Source: Bacteroidota bacterium (GTDB lineage Bacteria; Bacteroidota; Bacteroidia; Chitinophagales; Chitinophagaceae). From it: a stretch of 10,096 nt of DNA. The notes below the pieces were generated by a model. That model was not told the DNA's origin and made no database searches. It was given only the letters and a program-made list of their open reading frames with translations. Positions within the stretch are counted from its first letter, which is position 1. Every line of letters starts with the position of its first letter. This document shows, one piece after another, positions 6,681 through 10,096 of this stretch. The stretch spans positions 1-10,096 of the forward strand of contig JAEYOL010000025.1 of assembly GCA_023411775.1 (NCBI GenBank), in the 5' to 3' direction. Made by a program: the position numbers and the translations under genes.

Positions 6681-6890
6681 ATGAGTAAGAAAATCAAAGA
6701 CAAGAAGAATGGTCAGTCAGAAAAGGATAACCTGACCAAACCCGATCCGGAAACATTACACAAAACAGATCCCCAGGAAAACATGAAAGGCCCTGTTTCC
6801 TCGGTTGTGCAGGAAATAAAGGAAACTTCTGAAAAGAATGATGAGGAATCAAAGGAAGAAGCCGACGAAAAGAAAGAAGAAAATAAATAA
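6681..6890 (+). CDS. Small, highly charged, probably disordered protein
   Basis: A 69-aa, Lys/Glu/Asp-rich, hydrophilic protein. The open frame continues upstream to 6489, but that extension (Trp/Leu/Pro-rich, overlapping the promoter region of the divergent operon) looks non-coding. ATG 6681 is preceded by AGGAAA about 10 nt upstream and gives a composition-consistent protein (MSKKIKDKKNG...). The one patterned stretch is 'HKTDPQENMKGPVSSVVQEIKET' (about residues 31-53), which I have seen in similar form in small uncharacterised Bacteroidota proteins. The last 25 residues are nearly all charged. No signal peptide, membrane segment or known domain is visible, so it is probably cytoplasmic and largely unfolded alone. 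It is divergent from the sigma operon (192 nt between starts) and convergent with the oxidoreductase gene (37-nt gap). Function unknown. Confidence 0.65.
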   Translation: MSKKIKDKKNGQSEKDNLTKPDPETLHKTDPQENMKGPVSSVVQEIKETSEKNDEESKEEADEKKEENK

Positions 6891-6927
6891 TGCCGGTGCC
6901 GGGAAAAATTATTTAAGCAATTGGGCG

Positions 6928-8007
6928 CTACAACCGAACCGGCTTTTTGGTTTTGCTGCTTTCATAGATGGCATTGAAAAGGGCAACGATCTTTCTTCCT
7001 TCAGTGGCAGGTACTAGTGGCTCCCTGTTCTCCAGTATAGCCATGATAAAATCGTGATCCTGGATCTTCAGGTAATAACCGATGGGATCGATGGTTTTAA
7101 AAAACTCGCTATCCTCTTTCTCCCATTGTGCCGGCATGGATTCCTCTCCCGGGATCGTCCAGATATCGTTTTTTGGCGGCTCTACCACAGAAGGTACGCC
7201 GGCGATAAACATAGCTCCGCCGTCGGTTTGTACACCTACCGACGCACCATTGGAACCATGCACATGAACCCGGGCATATATTCCCGGTTTTTGGGAATTA
7301 CTAACAAGGATATTCGCTATGCCCCCGTTTTTAAACTTTAATATGGCCACCGCGGTATCTTCCACTTCTATGTAGGGATGATTAATATTTTCAGATACCC
7401 CGTACAATTCTTCCATTTCATCGTTCATGAACCATTGCACCAGGTCAAGTTGATGCGGCGCCTGGTTCACAAGCACACCACCCCCTTCTTTTTCCCAGGA
7501 GCCACGCCAGGGATCGCTTTTGTAATATGCTTCATCACGCCAGCCCAACATCAATACCGTTGCCAGGGCAGGTCGGCCGATCTTTCCATCCATAATGGCT
7601 GACTTTATTCGCTGTGAGGGATGTAAGAACCTGCGCTGGCTGATGACGCTTAAAATCTTTTTGTGTCGCGCAGCCGTATCGATCATCGCATCACAATCAT
7701 CGATGGTAATGGCCAGTGGTTTTTCAACCATTACATGCGCTCCCGCCTCCATGGCTGTGATCGCCGGAATGCGGTGTTCGGGATGCGGCGTACAAACGAT
7801 GACGGCATCAATCTTTCCGTTTCGGATCATTTCATCCACCTTGTCATAGGCTTTTACCCCATATTGCGCAGCAAAACTTTGTGCACGCAGCGGATTTCGG
7901 CTTTGTGCAGCCACCAGCTGGCATTCCGGGATTTGCTTTAAAGCTTTGGCGTGGAGATGTGCAACTTTCCCGCAGCCGATGATCGCCGTTCTTATGATCG
8001 AATCCAT
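6928..8007 (-). CDS. Gfo/Idh/MocA-family oxidoreductase, cytoplasmic
   Basis: A complete 359-aa NAD(P)-dependent dehydrogenase of the Gfo/Idh/MocA family. The Rossmann loop is 'IGCGKVAHLHA' (residues 10-20), the fold continues with 'DAVIVCTPHPEHRI' (67-80), and the catalytic-site motif is a canonical EKP (95-97). In the C-terminal alpha/beta domain, 'GGGVLVNQAPHQLDLVQWF' (175-193) supplies the usual catalytic His (185). The length is normal for the family and there is no leader, so it should act in the cytosol. Substrates in the family are sugars, inositols and related polyols or their keto forms; specificity cannot be read. The gene starts 1 nt after the stop of the zinc-type dehydrogenase gene, a layout that implies coupled translation, and it is the last gene of a three-gene - strand operon. 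Co-occurrence with an isomerase/epimerase TIM barrel suggests oxidation of a sugar ring carbon followed by rearrangement. Confidence 0.93.
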   Translation of the reverse strand: MDSIIRTAIIGCGKVAHLHAKALKQIPECQLVAAQSRNPLRAQSFAAQYGVKAYDKVDEMIRNGKIDAVIVCTPHPEHRIPAITAMEAGAHVMVEKPLAITIDDCDAMIDTAARHKKILSVISQRRFLHPSQRIKSAIMDGKIGRPALATVLMLGWRDEAYYKSDPWRGSWEKEGGGVLVNQAPHQLDLVQWFMNDEMEELYGVSENINHPYIEVEDTAVAILKFKNGGIANILVSNSQKPGIYARVHVHGSNGASVGVQTDGGAMFIAGVPSVVEPPKNDIWTIPGEESMPAQWEKEDSEFFKTIDPIGYYLKIQDHDFIMAILENREPLVPATEGRKIVALFNAIYESSKTKKPVRL

Positions 8008-8008
8008 A

Positions 8009-9040
8009 TCATGGTTTTAAAATTACCTTCATCAGGCCTTTTTCTTTTTTATATAAACGCTGAAACCACGCGGCGCCTTCCTCAAGCGGTGACTCTGCAG
8101 ATAATATTGATTTCATATCGAGCTTCCCTTCTGAAATTAGTTGAAGGATCTCCGGGTATTCACCGTTTATAGCGCAGGAGCCCTGCAGTTTGAGCTGGCG
8201 CGTAACTATTTTTTGCAAAGGAAACTCAACTAAGGGCGACAGGTTACCCACCAATACTATTGTAGCGCCTTTCCGGGAAAGTTCGATCGCCTTATGTATC
8301 GAATCCTGCACACCAACTACTTCTATCGCGATATCGACACCACGATTTTCCGTAAGCATGTTTATTGTATCTGTCAATGCCGGGTCTGTTGGACGCAAGC
8401 CATAATGCGCCCCCGATTGCAACGCCAATTGGAGTTTACCCGGATCTGTATCTACAGCTATGATTTTGCTGCAGCATTTTAATTTCAGTAGTTGAATAAC
8501 AAACATGCCTACCATTCCTGCACCTATCACTGCCACGGCATGATCTTCCTGCAGGCCTGAGAGGTTGATCGCATGCAGGGCAACAGCTGCCGGTTCTGTG
8601 AGCGCAGCTTCCGTAAAACTCACATTCGGAGGGATGTGGTAGACAATATGGTCTGGTACCGTGACATACTCCGCGAAAGCGCCATCTTTTTTGAACTCCG
8701 GTGTGGAAACTCCAAGTACCATCCTGTCATCACTTAGATTATACATTCCGCTGCGGGCGAACCAATCCGCGGGCTTATAGATTGTCGAATCAAAGGTCAC
8801 CCTGTCTCCCTTTTTCCATTGTGTTACTTCATCTCCCACCTGCTCCACTATACCCGAAGCCTCATGCCCCATGATGAGGGGCGGTATTCTTCGCCCTGTA
8901 CTTCCGTCCAGGCCATGCACATCACTTCCGCAGATGCCAACCGCAATCACATTCACTAAAACATCATGCGGACCGGGTTGGGGAGTGGGTACCTCCTTGT
9001 AAACCAAATGCATGTAATCCTCTAGAACCAGGGCTTTCAT
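8009..9040 (-). CDS. Zinc-type medium-chain alcohol/polyol dehydrogenase
   Basis: A 343-aa protein of the medium-chain dehydrogenase family (sorbitol/threonine dehydrogenase branch), oxidising a secondary alcohol with NAD+. Catalytic-zinc residues are in place: Cys37 of 'GICGSD' (35-40), His59-Glu60 of 'MGHEASG', and Glu149 of 'LTEPAAVALHA'. The nucleotide-binding loop is 'VIGAGMVG' (171-178), and Asp197 at the end of the next strand ('IIAVDTD') predicts NAD+ over NADP+. The lobe that normally carries four structural-zinc cysteines (about 85-105, 'STIYKPADWFARSGMYNLSD') contains none, so this enzyme should hold only the catalytic metal. A short AGG lies just upstream of the ATG. The gene is 71 nt after the TIM-barrel gene and 1 nt before the Gfo/Idh gene, as the middle member of a sugar-oxidation operon. 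Likely substrates are sugars or polyols. Confidence 0.93.
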   Translation of the reverse strand: MKALVLEDYMHLVYKEVPTPQPGPHDVLVNVIAVGICGSDVHGLDGSTGRRIPPLIMGHEASGIVEQVGDEVTQWKKGDRVTFDSTIYKPADWFARSGMYNLSDDRMVLGVSTPEFKKDGAFAEYVTVPDHIVYHIPPNVSFTEAALTEPAAVALHAINLSGLQEDHAVAVIGAGMVGMFVIQLLKLKCCSKIIAVDTDPGKLQLALQSGAHYGLRPTDPALTDTINMLTENRGVDIAIEVVGVQDSIHKAIELSRKGATIVLVGNLSPLVEFPLQKIVTRQLKLQGSCAINGEYPEILQLISEGKLDMKSILSAESPLEEGAAWFQRLYKKEKGLMKVILKP

Positions 9041-9111
9041 CTAACCTGAATTGTAAATTTTGAGTAATTAAAATTGAAAACTATCCGGGTGGGAAATATT
9101 TAAATCCAAGG

Positions 9112-10014
9112 TCAACCTTTCTCAGGTTTGCTGCCCAGGCCCAATCCTTCTTTTACCAGGTAATCATAGCTATCCTGCAATGCTTCAAACACGTCGCCCT
9201 CCGTCTTGTCCATTTCAACGATCAGCCATTGTGTGTTGCCGTCAGCCGCTTTGATGATGGAAGGAAAATCCTGGGTACCCTTGCCTACAGCTACCATCGC
9301 GTCGGGATTGTCGTCGGCAAGTGATTCTCGCCATATAGCGGGTCCATCTTTGATATGAAGGAGCGGCGCTCTTTTACCAAATTTCTTCACAATAGCGGCA
9401 GGATCGTGCCCTGCTACTTTTACCCAATAAGTGTCGATCTCAAAAAATATATCCTGATCAAGCAGGTTTAGCAATTCCTCGTACACTAAACGTTTTCCAA
9501 TTTTATTTCTAAACTCCCACCAGTGGTTGTGGATCCCGAAGGAAAGGCCATTTGCTTTTGCAAATTTGTTAGCCTCATTGTAAATCGCTGCCAGTTGCCG
9601 GGTTCCTTCCAATGATGCATACCGGATATCTTCAGGCCAGCCATGCCAGATCATTTTTGTGCAGCCAAATTCCCTGGCTGCGTCAATCATCAACTCTTTT
9701 TGTGTACCGATCGGTAATTCAACATGCGCGGAACAAACTGAAAGTCCTGCATCTTTGATATGCGCTGCTGCCTGTTTGACAGAGATATTCTTCGGCCAAA
9801 AGGCTGTCTCTACCGCTTCAAACCCGATTGCCTGAAGTCGCTGTAGCGTGCCTTTGATATCTTTCTCGATTTCCTTTCTTACCGAATAAAGTTGCACGGC
9901 AATTTTTGCCAACCCATTTGAAGATGCTTGTTTGATATTAGGCAATGAACCAGGCGCCAGTGCAAGGCCCAGAGCCCCGACGCTACCCAGTCTTATAAAC
10001 TCTTTACGTTGCAT
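9112..10014 (-). CDS. Exported sugar phosphate isomerase/epimerase-like TIM barrel
   Basis: A 300-aa TIM barrel of the AP-endonuclease-2/xylose-isomerase-like superfamily. The N-terminus (1-25, 'QRKEFIRLGSVGALGLALAPG') has the layout of a Tat leader, but the pair is Arg-Lys instead of Arg-Arg. The barrel starts at 'KIAVQLYSVRKEI' (37-49). Active-site landmarks are 'GFEAVETAFW' (64-73), 'GIHNHWWEF' (160-168), the metal-ligand Asp of 'FEIDTYW' (194), His220 of 'LLHIKDG' and Glu267 of 'WLIVEMD'. Unlike the paralogue at 1102-1992, the His-x-Lys-Asp motif is intact. The family includes sugar and inositol isomerases, epimerases and 3-keto-glycoside-acting enzymes; the reaction here is unknown. It is the first gene of the operon with the zinc-type dehydrogenase and Gfo/Idh genes, though a 71-nt gap leaves room for an internal promoter. 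Confidence 0.9.
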   Translation of the reverse strand: MQRKEFIRLGSVGALGLALAPGSLPNIKQASSNGLAKIAVQLYSVRKEIEKDIKGTLQRLQAIGFEAVETAFWPKNISVKQAAAHIKDAGLSVCSAHVELPIGTQKELMIDAAREFGCTKMIWHGWPEDIRYASLEGTRQLAAIYNEANKFAKANGLSFGIHNHWWEFRNKIGKRLVYEELLNLLDQDIFFEIDTYWVKVAGHDPAAIVKKFGKRAPLLHIKDGPAIWRESLADDNPDAMVAVGKGTQDFPSIIKAADGNTQWLIVEMDKTEGDVFEALQDSYDYLVKEGLGLGSKPEKG

Positions 10015-10023
10015 GATAAATTA

Positions 10024-10028
10024 TCCTT
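10024..10028 (-). promoter_or_regulatory. Ribosome binding site of the TIM-barrel gene
   Basis: On the - strand AAGGA lies 9 nt upstream of the ATG at 10014. It is one of the few clear Shine-Dalgarno sites in the window and supports this start. Confidence 0.6.
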
Positions 10029-10053
10029 ATAAATTTAAAGCATTCCCCCAACA

Positions 10054-10078
10054 CACTAAAAAATATAGTGAGGCGCCT
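10054..10078. repeat. Two adjacent palindromes upstream of the right-hand operon
   Basis: CACTA (10054-10058) and TAGTG (10066-10070) form a 5-bp inverted repeat around an A/T spacer, immediately followed by the perfect 8-bp palindrome AGGCGCCT (10071-10078). They lie 40-64 bases upstream of the TIM-barrel ATG. On the - strand the spacer reads TATATTTT, loosely like a -7 element (TAnnTTTG). An operator overlapping a promoter is possible. A terminator of an off-window gene is less likely, as the window ends too soon to judge. Confidence 0.3.
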
Positions 10079-10096
10079 TATGCTATCGGGTTGGAC

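Noticed and set aside
6892..6950. Possible + strand terminator from GCCGGT (6892-6897) pairing with ACCGGC (6938-6943) before TTTTT
   Set aside because: Only 6 bp with a 40-nt loop, and the right arm lies inside the oxidoreductase coding region; too weak to call.
9041..9111. Possible internal promoter (TAGTTTTC on the - strand) in the gap before the zinc dehydrogenase
   Set aside because: One mismatch to TAnnTTTG, and the nearest upstream TTG is at a poor distance.

Overview
The window looks like a chromosomal segment from a Bacteroidota genome, most likely Chitinophagaceae or a close relative. The clues are 'MNRRKFLE'-type Tat leaders, many small lipoproteins starting with 'MKK', an OmpA-like/PorT-like beta-barrel, A-rich leaders in place of strong Shine-Dalgarno sites, and one -7 element of the Bacteroidota TAnnTTTG type. 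The taxonomic call is an inference from style, not from a marker gene. No tRNA, rRNA, CRISPR array, transposase or integrase is visible, and no gene-free stretch exceeds about 200 bases.

Left flank (1-1992, + strand): the 3' part of a Gfo/Idh/MocA-family oxidoreductase, cut by the window edge, is followed directly by a Tat-exported sugar phosphate isomerase/epimerase-like TIM barrel. A strong inverted repeat (2022-2062) sits between this pair and the convergent porin-like gene.

Middle (2087-6890): an envelope-related block, mostly on the - strand. Reading from 6488 leftwards there is a 376-aa lipoprotein with YD/RHS-like beta segments, a 286-aa unknown lipoprotein, an ECF-type sigma factor and a single-pass membrane protein that is probably its anti-sigma factor. 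Gaps are 8 and 3 nt, and sigma and anti-sigma overlap by 1 nt (TGATG), so these four are almost certainly one operon. After 80 nt comes a BP74-like lipoprotein, then, after 202 nt with its own promoter-like element, an outer-membrane beta-barrel protein. A small, highly charged + strand gene (6681-6890) is divergent from the operon.

Right flank (6928-10014, - strand): a second sugar-oxidation set, read from 10014 leftwards. It comprises an exported TIM-barrel isomerase/epimerase, a zinc-type medium-chain dehydrogenase lacking the structural-zinc cysteines, and a cytoplasmic Gfo/Idh/MocA oxidoreductase starting 1 nt after the dehydrogenase stop codon.

Taken together, two oxidoreductase/isomerase sets flank a regulatory envelope module. 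The combination of Gfo/Idh dehydrogenase, AP-endonuclease-2-type TIM barrel and zinc dehydrogenase recalls the E. coli ycjQRS set, which interconverts D-glucosides and D-gulosides through 3-keto sugars. A role in oxidising and remodelling sugars or glycosides is therefore the best inference, but the substrate cannot be read from the sequence.
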